Source: JAGQPD01 sp020426865
GTDB lineage: Bacteria; Planctomycetota; Planctomycetia; Pirellulales; Pirellulaceae
Length of the DNA: 64,000 nt
Reading direction: 5' to 3'
NCBI GenBank assembly: GCA_041399065.1
Contig: JAWKTN010000004.1
Location: forward strand, 62,001-126,000
This document shows positions 45,184 to 54,416 of the stretch, one piece after another. The first letter of the stretch is position 1. The number at the start of each line of letters is the position of its first letter. Below the pieces are notes generated by a model. That model searched no databases. It had not been told where the DNA came from and was given only the letters and a program-made list of their open reading frames with translations. Made by a program: the position numbers and the translations under genes.

Positions 45184-46197
45184 TCAACTTCCCAAGCCGG
45201 TTTGTCTAGAGGAGTTGAGTTCCGACCTGCGCCGGTACAGCTCGTGCTCCACCATTTCTCGTACCAAATCGGGGAACGTGCGTTGGGGTTGCCAGCCGAG
45301 TTGACTACGGGCTTTTTGTGCATTTCCGCACAGGGGGATGTCTTCCGTGGGGCGGAAGAAACGGGGATCGACGCGAACATGGTCGCGATAGTCGCGGTCG
45401 ATCTGCGCGAATGCCAGTTCGCAGAATTCGCGGACGGTATGCAATTGACCCGTGGCGACGACGTAATCGTCGGGGGCGTCCTGTTGCAGCATGGCATGCA
45501 TGACTTGCACGTAATCCGCCGCGTGTCCCCAGTCGCGTTGGGCATCGAGATTGCCAAGTGTCAGGTGATCCTGGGCGCCGTGGGCGATCAACGCCACGCC
45601 CGATGCGATCTTTTTCGTAACGAACTCGAAGCCACGCCGCGGACTTTCGTGATTGAATAGGATCCCCGAGCAAGCAAACATGTCGTAGGCTTCCCGGTAA
45701 TTGCGTGTCAGCTCGAACCCGGCGACTTTACTGATACCATAGGAGCTCCTAGGACGAAAGCGTGTCTCTTCGTCCTGCGGCGCCGCAGCCGCCCGCCCAA
45801 ACATTTCACTCGATCCGGCAAAATAGAACCGGCACTGCGGTTGCAATTCGCGGATGGAACTTAAGATGTACTGTGTCGAACTGATGTTGATCGACATGGT
45901 GGCGAAGCCCTCTTCGAAATCCTCGCCGACAAAGCTCTGAGCCGCCAAGTGATAGCATTCGTCGAACGGATGGCTGGCCAGCAGCCGAAAAATACTGGGA
46001 TAGTTTTCGACGCTTCCAGAATGAAGGATCAGGCGATCCAATAGGTGCTCGATGCGATGCAAGCGATGGCGATGATCCTCCAACGCCACGCGGCGTACCA
46101 GGCCGTGGACTTCGTACCCCAGCTCCAACAGGTATTCCGATAGATAGCTACCGTCTTGGCCGGTAATTCCCGTGATCAACGCTCGACGATTGCCCAT
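45184..46197 (-). CDS. gmd: GDP-mannose 4,6-dehydratase
   Basis: 337-residue extended SDR enzyme converting GDP-mannose to GDP-4-keto-6-deoxymannose, the precursor of fucose, rhamnose and related sugars. ALITGITGQDGSYLSEYLL is the NADP-binding loop characteristic of Gmd. The catalytic Ser-Glu pair (FAGSSEMFG) and YGISK Tyr/Lys are present, as are FNHESPRRGFEFVTKKI and LGNLDAQRDWGHAADYVQ, both diagnostic of Gmd. It starts 15 bp after the stop of the epimerase at 46213 on the same strand, an operon of two. The tRNA-Leu follows downstream. Confidence 0.92.
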   Translation of the reverse strand: MGNRRALITGITGQDGSYLSEYLLELGYEVHGLVRRVALEDHRHRLHRIEHLLDRLILHSGSVENYPSIFRLLASHPFDECYHLAAQSFVGEDFEEGFATMSINISSTQYILSSIRELQPQCRFYFAGSSEMFGRAAAAPQDEETRFRPRSSYGISKVAGFELTRNYREAYDMFACSGILFNHESPRRGFEFVTKKIASGVALIAHGAQDHLTLGNLDAQRDWGHAADYVQVMHAMLQQDAPDDYVVATGQLHTVREFCELAFAQIDRDYRDHVRVDPRFFRPTEDIPLCGNAQKARSQLGWQPQRTFPDLVREMVEHELYRRRSELNSSRQTGLGS

Positions 46198-46212
46198 TCG
46201 TTTCTGGTCTCC

Positions 46213-47271
46213 TCAATGTAGTCGATTCCCGTCGATCGACACGCGATCGGGATCCTGGAGAAACCAGGCAACGGTGCGGTGGATTCCCTCAGGCAACCGC
46301 ACCTGCGGTAGCCATCCCAATGCTTGCAAGCGGCCAGTATGCGGATACCACCGTTGGGGTTCGCCAGGCTGGACCGCGCCCGACCAATTGACCCGAATGT
46401 TCTTACCTAATTCGCTGGCTATTGTCGCGACAAGTTCTCGGATCGAGCATGCCTGATCGATGGCCACGTTGTAAACTTCCCCCTGTAGACGGCCCAGAGA
46501 CGCGACACACAGTGCTGCGTCAACCAAATCGGTAACGTAGCAGAAATCACGCACTTGCGAACCGTCACCTCGCGCTTCAATCTCACCGGTCGATGCATTG
46601 ATCCGGACGATCAAATCGTAGACGACTTGCTTGCGTAATCGTGGACCGTACACCGAGAACGGGCGTAACGTTGCCAGGGGGAGATGATAAAGATCGGCAT
46701 AAACCTGAAGATACCGGTCGGCAGCCAGTTTGCTGACGCCATAAGGCGAGATGGGGGCGAGGTAGTTTTCTTCCGTCACGGTCGTCGCCGACGTATCGCC
46801 ATAGACGGCCGCCGAGGATGTGAAGATCAATGGTATCGGGTGATCGAGCGAGCGCAGCGTTTCCAGGAGTCGCAAAGTGGCGACGAGATTGGTCTGAAAA
46901 TCGTGCCACGGGGATTGCACTGATGCTCCGACGTTTGCATTTCCGGCCAAATGAAAAACCGTATCAATTCGGTCACCCGTCAGGACTTGGGCTAGGTCGC
47001 AGTGCAGCAGATCGGCCTGGATGTACCGAATGTCGGCCCGAACGGCCCGAAGATTGCTAAGTTGGGCGGCAGGAAGTTGATCCAGCACCACCACATGTGC
47101 TTGGGCGGCGACAAGACGCTCGACTAAATGTGAGCCAATGAAACCGCCACCGCCTGTGACGAGGACGTGCTGGCTGCAGAACGCCCGTGCAAAGTCGGGG
47201 GGTGGCGCGGCGCCGATGTTCGCCGTGTCGCCACGGGTGTTCGAGGGTTTGTCAGGGTGCGGATTTGTCAT
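46213..47271 (-). CDS. NAD-dependent nucleotide-sugar epimerase/dehydratase
   Basis: 352-residue extended SDR. VLVTGGGGFIGSHLVERLVA is the Rossmann loop, FTSSAAVYGD and YGVSKLAADRY give the catalytic Ser/Thr and Tyr-x3-Lys, LRPFSVYGPRLRKQVVYDLI and VRDFCYVTDLVDA are UDP-glucose 4-epimerase-like. It probably interconverts UDP- or GDP-sugars for the EPS. An unusual Pro/Asp-rich N-terminal extension of about 30 residues precedes the fold. It precedes gmd in a two-gene minus-strand operon. The exact substrate cannot be read. Confidence 0.85.
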   Translation of the reverse strand: MTNPHPDKPSNTRGDTANIGAAPPPDFARAFCSQHVLVTGGGGFIGSHLVERLVAAQAHVVVLDQLPAAQLSNLRAVRADIRYIQADLLHCDLAQVLTGDRIDTVFHLAGNANVGASVQSPWHDFQTNLVATLRLLETLRSLDHPIPLIFTSSAAVYGDTSATTVTEENYLAPISPYGVSKLAADRYLQVYADLYHLPLATLRPFSVYGPRLRKQVVYDLIVRINASTGEIEARGDGSQVRDFCYVTDLVDAALCVASLGRLQGEVYNVAIDQACSIRELVATIASELGKNIRVNWSGAVQPGEPQRWYPHTGRLQALGWLPQVRLPEGIHRTVAWFLQDPDRVSIDGNRLH

Positions 47272-47567
47272 GGCGGTCGGGGGAGTAGGGGGCGATTTGT
47301 CCTGCGCGGTCGTAGGGACAAGCTAAGACCACGATTCTACGCACCTGCGACTCCCTCCACAACTCAGCCTCGTCACCGGAACGCCTCGATGCCCTTCGGC
47401 ATCGATTGTCCGTCCGGTGAGCCGAAAAACGATATCGATTTCGGAAGAACGCCACGGATCGACTGTTTGCGGCGTAACAAAGTTCGGCATTTTTCGCTTG
47501 AACCCTAACGGCAAAAACAACGAACGAGAACCGGACCGGACCGCAGATAAGCGAACAGGTGTACGCG

Positions 47568-48668
47568 ATGAGATCAACAGGCACGAGAAGCAGTTCAAAT
47601 TTCCACAGTTTTGCCCTTTTATTGGCAATCGCGATCGTTGTCACGAGCGTACGTAGCGCGGACGTCGAGGCTCAGGAGGTTTCTGGGCCAACGATCGGCG
47701 TCAGTGCCGTCCCTGCGAATTACTCCGATTATTCGGCGGATTGGTACGATGTATTTCAACGTGCTCAGGCATTGGGTGCTGAAGTCGTACAGATTCCGGC
47801 AGAGTTCTGGTATGAGGCGGAGTCGCCGGACGGTGAGTATGCGTGGTCGACGGACACCGAGTGGTTTCGCACGATTTGGGAGAATGATTTTAGTTTTCGG
47901 ATCAGCAAAGACTTTCCTGGACCGTTCTTCCACGATCAAATCATGGCTCCGGGGGACGTTTCGTTTACGGCCTTTACCGAGACCAAGTTCTTGCGGCGGT
48001 ATTTCCGCATGATCGACGCATACGTCGACAATCTAGGCCCGGCCACCGACTACATACTCATCCATGCGGAAGGGGCGTACAACTACTTCGATCAGCACCC
48101 GGAGCAGTTGGAAGATTTCGCGGACTTCCTTCGCCGAGTTCGTCGTCGGATACGCGAACGGGCGCCGCACATCCGTGTCGCCGTCAACATCGATCCGCAC
48201 AATGAAGATATCGTGTTGAAGACGATCGCGTCGGTCGTTGACTTTGTCAGTTTCGACGTGATGCGCACCCCGGGCCTGATTGAGACTCCGCACCAGTTGC
48301 GTGCCGAGATCAACCGCTTATTGAACGTTGTGGGGAACAGGAAGATTGCGGTGGCTGTCTACTGGTCGACATCGTCCGTGGACGGCGGCTCCGACGCTTC
48401 GCAAAAGGCCGCGTTCGAAGCGACCCTGCAGACGGTGTCTCAGCGCCAGGGTCGTTTTGAGTACGTCGTCTTTGGCAACATATTCGACGATGACGTTGAC
48501 ATGTTGACGGATGCATTTGCTCAGATTTTTAGTTTTCTTCCGCTTGACTTCGCTGCTGAGATTGCGGATAGCCAAGCTGGCCAGGGGATCATTCGCACCG
48601 ACGGCACGGTTAAGCCCTCGTGGTGGGCATTGCGACGGGGTATCTCGGAATTAAAGGCCAGCCGTTGA
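47568..48668 (+). CDS. Secreted TIM-barrel glycosidase-like protein A
   Basis: About 366 residues with a signal peptide (about 1-36, ending ADVEAQ). The mature part reads like a single TIM barrel of the glycoside-hydrolase kind: GVSAVPANYSDYSADWYDVF with AEVVQIPAEFWYE in the first strands, YILIHAEGAYNYFDQHPEQL with a possible acid/base Glu, RVAVNIDPHN, VSFDVMRTPG, IAVAVYWST and a closing IIRTDGTVKPSWWALRRGI, the sort of ending seen in many glycosidases. I cannot name a family. It is followed 200 bp later by a paralogue and then EPS glycosyltransferase genes, so action on the exported polysaccharide is likely. The ATG at 47568 is preferred to the GTG at 47559. Confidence 0.75.
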   Translation: MRSTGTRSSSNFHSFALLLAIAIVVTSVRSADVEAQEVSGPTIGVSAVPANYSDYSADWYDVFQRAQALGAEVVQIPAEFWYEAESPDGEYAWSTDTEWFRTIWENDFSFRISKDFPGPFFHDQIMAPGDVSFTAFTETKFLRRYFRMIDAYVDNLGPATDYILIHAEGAYNYFDQHPEQLEDFADFLRRVRRRIRERAPHIRVAVNIDPHNEDIVLKTIASVVDFVSFDVMRTPGLIETPHQLRAEINRLLNVVGNRKIAVAVYWSTSSVDGGSDASQKAAFEATLQTVSQRQGRFEYVVFGNIFDDDVDMLTDAFAQIFSFLPLDFAAEIADSQAGQGIIRTDGTVKPSWWALRRGISELKASR

Positions 48669-48869
48669 CGACGCCGGTGCGTATCGGTTCCAATGGACGT
48701 TAACACTGTTTGACGCTCGTCACGTTCCGTCAGACGCAGGCAAAGGAACAAGATCGGCAAGTCAGAAGTAACAGAAGCTGGTCTTGCAAGAATCGCAAAC
48801 AGAATCGATGAGTTTTACGGCGCATGGAATATCTTTTTCCTCGTCGAGTTATGAAGGAAGGTTTTGAGC

Positions 48870-50033
48870 ATGTCCTTCGTTGTGGACCGAACCAAACAGG
48901 GGAATACCGAGGACAGCCAGATGATTAGAAAGCAGATCTCGCAACATCACGTTATGGGTTGGATCGTGACATGCTGTTTGTTGAGTTTGTCGTTCGTGCC
49001 GGCAAGTGGTCAGGGAACGAGTGTGGATCAAGTCGTGGCACCCAGGATTGGATTCGGCGCGGTACCGGCGAACTATGCCGACGTAGAGATGGAGTGGAAA
49101 AAGGTGTTTGACAAGGCAGAAGAGGCTGGCGCCGAAGTCGTGCAGATTCCAGCCGGTTCTTGGGGGGAAAACCAGATTGGTCCGGGGCGGTATACGTGGA
49201 GTTCGGAAACGCCGTGGTACAGATTAATTAAGCGGCAGGATTACCATTTTCGAGTTAGTAAGGACTTTGCCGGGCCGTTCCAGCACGAAGAGGTGACGTC
49301 ACCCAAGGACGTACGGTTTCGTTCGTTTGCGGATGAAGCGTTCACGCGACGTTACTTGGAGATGGTCGACGCCTATCTCAACTCTTGTGCCGACGCGACG
49401 GACTATCTGTTGATACACGCCGAAGGAGCACATGAGTACTTTGCGGCGAAGCCGCGGCAATTGGATGATTACCTCATCTTCCTGCGAACCGTCGTGGCGC
49501 ACGTCCACCAACGTAATCCTCAGATCAAGGTATCCGTCAATACAGACCCGCAGAACAAGGACGACGTTCTGAGCAGGATGGCCGCAGAATTGGACTTCAT
49601 CTCTTTCGATGTGATGCGCAGTGACGACCTCGTCAAGCAGCCCGGCGATCTTGCAAAAACGATCGATCGCTTGATTCGAGTTGCCGGCGCCAAGAAAATA
49701 TCGATTGCCTTCTACTGGTCGACGACCCCGGTCGACGGTGGTTCAGAAGCTGGGCAGTTGGCGGCCTTTCAAGCGGCGATGATGCGGGTCCGCGAGCGCC
49801 AAGAGCGGTTCGAGTATGTCGTTTTCGGCAATATCGTTGACGACGATCCGCAGGTGCTAGGGCCAGTTTTTCGCGCGGCATTCGCGAATTTGCCTGCGGA
49901 TTTCGTTGAGAAAATCACGCAGTCCCAGTCAACCCAAGGCATGATTCGACTGGACGGCAAGGAAAAACCGGCTTGGAGCTGGTTGAAGCGAGAAATGGCA
50001 GAATTCAAACAACAACGCACTCCCGCAAAGTAG
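48870..50033 (+). CDS. Secreted TIM-barrel glycosidase-like protein B (paralogue)
   Basis: About 387 residues, clearly paralogous to the preceding gene: GFGAVPANYADVEMEWKKVF, AEVVQIPAGSWGENQIGPG, VSKDFAGPFQHEE, YLLIHAEGAHEYF, VSVNTDPQNKDDVLSRMAAE, ISFDVMRSDDL, IAFYWSTTPVDGGSEAGQ and MIRLDGKEKPAWSWLKREM. Glu in HAEGA and Asp in SFDVMR are conserved in both, so both may be catalytic. The start at 48870 has AAGGAAGG upstream; ATG at 48921 would give a more usual signal peptide (ending SGQG). The stop is four bases before the glycosyltransferase gene, so it is in that operon. Confidence 0.75.
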   Translation: MSFVVDRTKQGNTEDSQMIRKQISQHHVMGWIVTCCLLSLSFVPASGQGTSVDQVVAPRIGFGAVPANYADVEMEWKKVFDKAEEAGAEVVQIPAGSWGENQIGPGRYTWSSETPWYRLIKRQDYHFRVSKDFAGPFQHEEVTSPKDVRFRSFADEAFTRRYLEMVDAYLNSCADATDYLLIHAEGAHEYFAAKPRQLDDYLIFLRTVVAHVHQRNPQIKVSVNTDPQNKDDVLSRMAAELDFISFDVMRSDDLVKQPGDLAKTIDRLIRVAGAKKISIAFYWSTTPVDGGSEAGQLAAFQAAMMRVRERQERFEYVVFGNIVDDDPQVLGPVFRAAFANLPADFVEKITQSQSTQGMIRLDGKEKPAWSWLKREMAEFKQQRTPAK

Positions 50034-50037
50034 CTCG

Positions 50038-51213
50038 ATGCGCATCCTCATCGTACACAGCCAAAATCCATTTCCCGCCGACAATGGTGGGAAGTTGCGG
50101 GCGGCCCATGTCGCTGCTTATCTCGCACGAAAGCATCCTGTAGCATTCGTTTGCTTCGGGGACGCTCAGCAGGCAAAGGCATCCATGGAAGACATTCCTT
50201 TCCATCAAGTGCGGGTGTTTGCGCCGCCTGCAGTTCCGCGACGATGGCGCAGCGTGCTGACACCCATGCCGACGGAAGTCGTCGCCTATCGGTCGCACGA
50301 AATGCGCACCGGATTGCATGCGTTGATCGAGAGTTTCGCCCCCGACGTTTTGCTCACGTTCGATCCGGCGATGGCCCCTTACCTTTCGGCGTACGATCGT
50401 CAGGTGCGTGTACTCGACTACCTGATGGTGCTCACCTTATCGCTGGCTCGAATGGCAGCGTTGGAGTCGGGATGGTCGCAACTGCCGTGGCATATGCGGT
50501 GGTACAAGCAGGCTTGGTTTCACCGACGGATAGCGCCGATGTTCGACTTGTGTTTGGTGAACTCACGGGAAGATCTCGAGGATCTCCAGGCCCGCGGCGA
50601 CGGTTGGCAACGTATCGAATTCGTTCCTAACGGAGTGCATCTGGACGATTATCCGTTAGCGTTGGCCGTGCCCGACCCGCTCAAGGTCGTCTATCCTGGT
50701 TCGGTTCGATATCCTCCCAATCGCGATGCCGTGAAGTACTTTATTGATGAGATATTGCCGCGCATTCGGCAGTCCGTGCCGGAGGTTCAACTGTTAGTTA
50801 CAGGGGAGAAGCCGCACGACCAGTCCGCCCCTATGGCGGATGGCGTTTCTTATACCGGTTACGTTCCCGACGTCAGGGCGATCGTTGCCGGCAGTTCGAT
50901 CTGTGTGGTGCCACTACGAAGTGGTGCCGGCGGTGCTCGCTACAAGGTTCTGGAGTCTTTGGCATTGGGCACACCCATTGTGTCGACATCGATCGGCGCC
51001 GAAGGGCTCGATTTCCAACCCGGACACGATCTGGTAATTGCCGACCATCCAGCCGATTTTGCGGCGGAGACGATTCGCCTGTTGAGTTCCGCTGGGGACC
51101 GGGACCGGTTGGCCGCCGCTGGACGGGAACTGATTGAAAAGCGGTATAACTGGGATGTGCTTGGCGACCAAATACTCGCGATGCTCGACGAATTAATTGC
51201 GAGAAAAAAATAG
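50038..51213 (+). CDS. Glycosyltransferase, GT4-like
   Basis: 391-residue GT-B-fold glycosyltransferase. MRILIVHSQNPFPADNGGKL resembles the opening of PEP-CTERM/EPS-associated sugar transferases. NSREDLEDL, then FVPNGVHLDDY and VVYPGSVRYPPNRDAVKYF form the hinge, and GAGGARYKVLESLALGTPIV is the E-x7-E-type nucleotide-sugar site. It transfers a sugar from a nucleotide donor to the growing EPS lipid intermediate; donor unknown. It starts four bases after the preceding gene (50033), showing co-transcription with the glycosidase-like pair. Confidence 0.88.
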   Translation: MRILIVHSQNPFPADNGGKLRAAHVAAYLARKHPVAFVCFGDAQQAKASMEDIPFHQVRVFAPPAVPRRWRSVLTPMPTEVVAYRSHEMRTGLHALIESFAPDVLLTFDPAMAPYLSAYDRQVRVLDYLMVLTLSLARMAALESGWSQLPWHMRWYKQAWFHRRIAPMFDLCLVNSREDLEDLQARGDGWQRIEFVPNGVHLDDYPLALAVPDPLKVVYPGSVRYPPNRDAVKYFIDEILPRIRQSVPEVQLLVTGEKPHDQSAPMADGVSYTGYVPDVRAIVAGSSICVVPLRSGAGGARYKVLESLALGTPIVSTSIGAEGLDFQPGHDLVIADHPADFAAETIRLLSSAGDRDRLAAAGRELIEKRYNWDVLGDQILAMLDELIARKK

Positions 51214-51257
51214 AGAATTCGTCCGTTTGTCGTATCAGCGGCGGCATTTAATCTCGT

Positions 51258-51286
51258 TTGCTAAGCGGGCTAACCGCGAGTATACT
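51258..51286 (+). promoter_or_regulatory. Possible promoter of radical SAM operon
   Basis: TTGCTA at 51258-51263 and TATACT at 51281-51286 are 17 bases apart. The spacer contains GCGG-CTAA-like dyad (GCGGGCTAACCGC). The start codon at 51368 is about 80 bp downstream. Confidence 0.4.
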
Positions 51287-51367
51287 TACACATGACAACG
51301 GGCGGAGAGATTACATTCCACCACGGCGTGGATCGCGAGCTTCCTTATCTCAGTCAAGGCCACGACC

Positions 51368-52585
51368 ATGAGTGCATTGAATGTTGCGGAGCGATTTCTC
51401 AAGAGGCTGCCCCAGCATACTCGGCTTCATCGACACTTCCGCTCAGCGCTGGTACATGGCACTCCGCGTAAGTGGGCGAATTTGCTCCGTGTGGAATGGG
51501 AGCGCAAACGGCGACGGGTCGAGGTGAAGGGGGTCCCGTACATTTTGTTTCTCGACCCGTGCAATTACTGCAATCTTCGGTGTCCGCTTTGTCCGACTGG
51601 TGCGAACGATTTGGGGCGGCCGCAAACCATGATGAGTCTGGAGCAGTTCCAGCGCTATTTCGACCCGTTCGCTCCGTACCTGTTCGAAGTCAACCTGCAC
51701 AACTGGGGCGAATCGCTGTTAAACAAGGAAGTTTTTCAGATGATTCGTTATGCTCAGTCACGCAACGTGGGAACAAACCTCAGCTCCAATTTTGTGAAAG
51801 TGGACGACCAGGATATTGACAACATCTTGGATGCTGGTTTGGAATACTTGACGATTTCGCTGGATGGCACTCACCAGGAGTCGTACGAGAAGTATCGAGT
51901 GCGGGGCGACTACGAACGAGTTATCGAAAACGTTTCGAAGTTGATCAAGCGTCGTCGCGAGCAAAAAAAGCGGACACCGTTTGTGGAGTGGCAGTTCATT
52001 GTCATGCGACATAACGAACATGAGATCCCCGAGGCGACAAGAATTGCCGAGAAGTTGGGGGTTGATCTGTTGCGATTCATTCCCGTGGGGTTGCCGTATG
52101 ACGCCACAAACCGACAGGAATTGGCGGCTGCGTGGTTTCCGCAAAATGTCAAGGGACGAACGGTCAGTGATGGAAACGAACCGCAATTCGCCCAACATGA
52201 AAAGCCGGGGCCCTGCTTTTATCTCTATCGCTCGTTTGTGATCAATGCAGACGGAGGCGTCTCCCCTTGCTGCATCGTCTATCGCGAGACGACAGATTTT
52301 GCCAATCTCAAGGGGACCGAGTCCGTCGATGTACATGAGATCTACAATAACCCCATGTATCGTTCAGGGCGGGCATTATTTCGGCCGGAAAAGAGTGTCG
52401 GACACGTCCCGACAACGTGTGATGGTTGTGATATCTTTGCCAGACCCCAGGCCAACGCCATCCGGAAACCTCCATCACGCCAACCGGCAACAGTATCAAC
52501 GTTCGTGTCCGTGGACGAACTCGCTGCCTCCGGAGTGAATCAAGCTCGTCCAACCAAAACCGAGACGGTCACGAAACAAACATGA
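51368..52585 (+). CDS. Radical SAM/SPASM-domain protein
   Basis: 405-residue radical SAM enzyme. The 4Fe-4S site is C68-x3-C72-x2-C75 in CNYCNLRCPLCPTG. LHNWGESLLNKEVF is the GGE-like SAM-binding strand and LEYLTISLDGTHQESYEKYR a typical further barrel strand. The C-terminal SPASM-like region has INADGGVSPCCIVYRETTDF and a final TCDGCDIFARP for extra clusters. SPASM enzymes modify peptides, proteins or small molecules; those in EPS clusters are uncharacterised. Its stop overlaps the start of the next gene (ATGA at 52582), so the two are coupled. The last 40 residues are a low-complexity tail. Substrate unknown. Confidence 0.88.
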   Translation: MSALNVAERFLKRLPQHTRLHRHFRSALVHGTPRKWANLLRVEWERKRRRVEVKGVPYILFLDPCNYCNLRCPLCPTGANDLGRPQTMMSLEQFQRYFDPFAPYLFEVNLHNWGESLLNKEVFQMIRYAQSRNVGTNLSSNFVKVDDQDIDNILDAGLEYLTISLDGTHQESYEKYRVRGDYERVIENVSKLIKRRREQKKRTPFVEWQFIVMRHNEHEIPEATRIAEKLGVDLLRFIPVGLPYDATNRQELAAAWFPQNVKGRTVSDGNEPQFAQHEKPGPCFYLYRSFVINADGGVSPCCIVYRETTDFANLKGTESVDVHEIYNNPMYRSGRALFRPEKSVGHVPTTCDGCDIFARPQANAIRKPPSRQPATVSTFVSVDELAASGVNQARPTKTETVTKQT

Positions 52586-53616
52586 GTACCTTGTCTGAGC
52601 CGTATTCGTCCGTGAATTGGAATGGTCGAAAAATATTGATCACCGGCGGAGCGGGGCAGATTGGTTCGAATCTGCTGCGACGGCTTCTGGCATTGGGAGC
52701 CGACGTAACGGTTGCGGATAACCTGTGGCGTGGTAAACGAGACCATCTGTTGGAACAGGGGCGACCATTGATCGACCTGCAACATCGCTTCGTAGAAAAG
52801 GATCTCGTTGTCTACGAAAACTGCGAATCGGCTGTCGCGGGCCAAGAATTGGTTTTTCACCTGGCTGACGTCGTGGCAGGTATCAACTATGTGTTTGGAA
52901 ATCAGTTTTCTCTGTTCAATACCAACATGCTGATGAATTCCCATATGCTGCGCGCGGCGATCGCGGCGGGGGTCAAACAGTATGTGTATGTGGGAACTGC
53001 CTGCAGCTATCCCGCCGAGAAGCAAAAGCAGCTGCACCCACCACCTTTCAAGGAAGAAGATGTTTATCCTGCAGCTCCCGAATCCTCCTACGGGTGGAGC
53101 AAGCTGATGGGCGAGTACGAGTGCGGATTAGCGATGGCGGAGAACTTGATTGATGTCGGCGTTCTGCGGCTGCACAATGTCTACGGGCCGTTTTGCGAGA
53201 TGTCTCCGGAACGCTCGCAAGTGATTCCGGCGCTGATTCGCAAAGCGATTCGAGCTGACCACGAGGAGTTCATTGTATGGGGGTCAGGGAATCAGCGACG
53301 GTCTTTTGTCTTTGTCGATGATGTGGTGGATGCGTTGGTAGCTGTAGTGGAAAAAGGCATGAATCAAGGCGTAGTGCAGATTGGTCCTGGCCAAAGCCAC
53401 TCGATTCGAGATGTTGCCGAGACAATTGTGAGGGTCTCTGGTCGCGACATCGACATCTGTTTTGACACCGGTAAGCCCGAAGGGGATACCGATCGCACCG
53501 CAGATTGGACGCGCGCGAAGACTCTGCTTGGTTGGTCGCCACGTACTGAATTGCAGGAAGGAATCGCGAAGACCTTTGCCTGGTGCCATCAACAGTTGTC
53601 GCGTCAATCATGCTGA
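52582..53616 (+). CDS. NAD-dependent epimerase, GDP-mannose 3,5-epimerase-like
   Basis: 344-residue extended SDR. KILITGGAGQIGSNLLRRLL binds NAD, VGTACSYPAEKQKQ resembles the catalytic SSACIYP-type segment of GDP-mannose 3,5-epimerase, YGWSKLMGEYECGLA has the Tyr-x3-Lys, and LRLHNVYGPFCEMSPERSQV with WGSGNQRRSFVFVDDVVDAL fits the same group. It probably makes or epimerises a GDP-sugar for the EPS, which agrees with gmd in the locus. Start ATG overlaps the radical SAM stop by four bases. It converges with the reductase at 53646. Confidence 0.85.
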   Translation: MSTLSEPYSSVNWNGRKILITGGAGQIGSNLLRRLLALGADVTVADNLWRGKRDHLLEQGRPLIDLQHRFVEKDLVVYENCESAVAGQELVFHLADVVAGINYVFGNQFSLFNTNMLMNSHMLRAAIAAGVKQYVYVGTACSYPAEKQKQLHPPPFKEEDVYPAAPESSYGWSKLMGEYECGLAMAENLIDVGVLRLHNVYGPFCEMSPERSQVIPALIRKAIRADHEEFIVWGSGNQRRSFVFVDDVVDALVAVVEKGMNQGVVQIGPGQSHSIRDVAETIVRVSGRDIDICFDTGKPEGDTDRTADWTRAKTLLGWSPRTELQEGIAKTFAWCHQQLSRQSC

Positions 53617-53645
53617 CAGGGCAAGTGCCAAGTTGCGGCAGCGGG

Positions 53646-54416
53646 CTAACTGCGAACGGCACTACCGATAGCGATTGTCGGGACGCGGATACTCGTTAAG
53701 GTCATGTCGACAGTCAATGGAATATCCACTTCGTCCATTGTCATTTGCCCGACATCCGGAGAAGTAAGTCGCGCCAAAGCGTACATCGACATCCGTTGAT
53801 CTCCGGCAACGTGTACCAGACCGGTCTGGTTGGCCCGTACGTACTTTCCGATTTCGTGTGCAACATCATCGGCAAACAGATAGCTGCCAAAACGATCGAT
53901 GAATGCCCGTGGATACGGCCACGGGTCGCGAGAAACAAAATTGGTGCGAATAATCAAGTGTCGCGGGACTCTTTTGGCGATGTACTCGCCCACCAACTTT
54001 GTCATGGCATAGTAGTTCTTCGGATCGGGGACATCGTCCTCATTGTAATTGCCACGTTGCCCGTCAAAAACGCAGGCGGTGCTGACGTAGACGAAGAAGG
54101 GATTGTCACACACACGAAGCAGGTTGTCCACGAGTCGTTCGGTACCGCGAACGTTTATTTCCCAGCAAGTTGCATGTTGATGTTGTGCCAAGCGAACGTC
54201 CGTCATCGCCGCCGCATGCACGATGACCGCAGGCTGATTGGTTTGCATGTAATTGTAAACACTATCGTCATTCTGCAACTCAAGCTGTTCACGTTCCGGA
54301 GATAATGCTTGCGGGAACACCGCACGCAAAGCGCTCCCTAATTTCCCCGAGCCGCCGGTAATTAGCATTGTGTCGCGTCCCGTCGTTGGGCGTCGCTGAG
54401 TCGTCACGTTAATCAT
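53646..54416 (-). CDS. RmlD-like nucleotide-sugar reductase
   Basis: 256 residues from the ATG at 54416. The RmlD substrate-binding fold is visible: MLITGGSGKLGSALRAVFP (cofactor loop), VIVHAAAMTDVRLAQHQHAT, VYVSTACVFDGQRGNYNEDD, YYAMTKLVGEYIAKRVPRHL with Tyr-x3-Lys, and LIIRTNFVSRDPWPY. In this family the enzyme reduces 4-keto sugars (dTDP-rhamnose pathway); it could also reduce the Gmd product. The start codon overlaps the end of the upstream gene (stop at 54409), giving translational coupling. The ORF continues upstream to 54683 but overlaps the previous gene. Confidence 0.82.
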   Translation of the reverse strand: MINVTTQRRPTTGRDTMLITGGSGKLGSALRAVFPQALSPEREQLELQNDDSVYNYMQTNQPAVIVHAAAMTDVRLAQHQHATCWEINVRGTERLVDNLLRVCDNPFFVYVSTACVFDGQRGNYNEDDVPDPKNYYAMTKLVGEYIAKRVPRHLIIRTNFVSRDPWPYPRAFIDRFGSYLFADDVAHEIGKYVRANQTGLVHVAGDQRMSMYALARLTSPDVGQMTMDEVDIPLTVDMTLTSIRVPTIAIGSAVRS

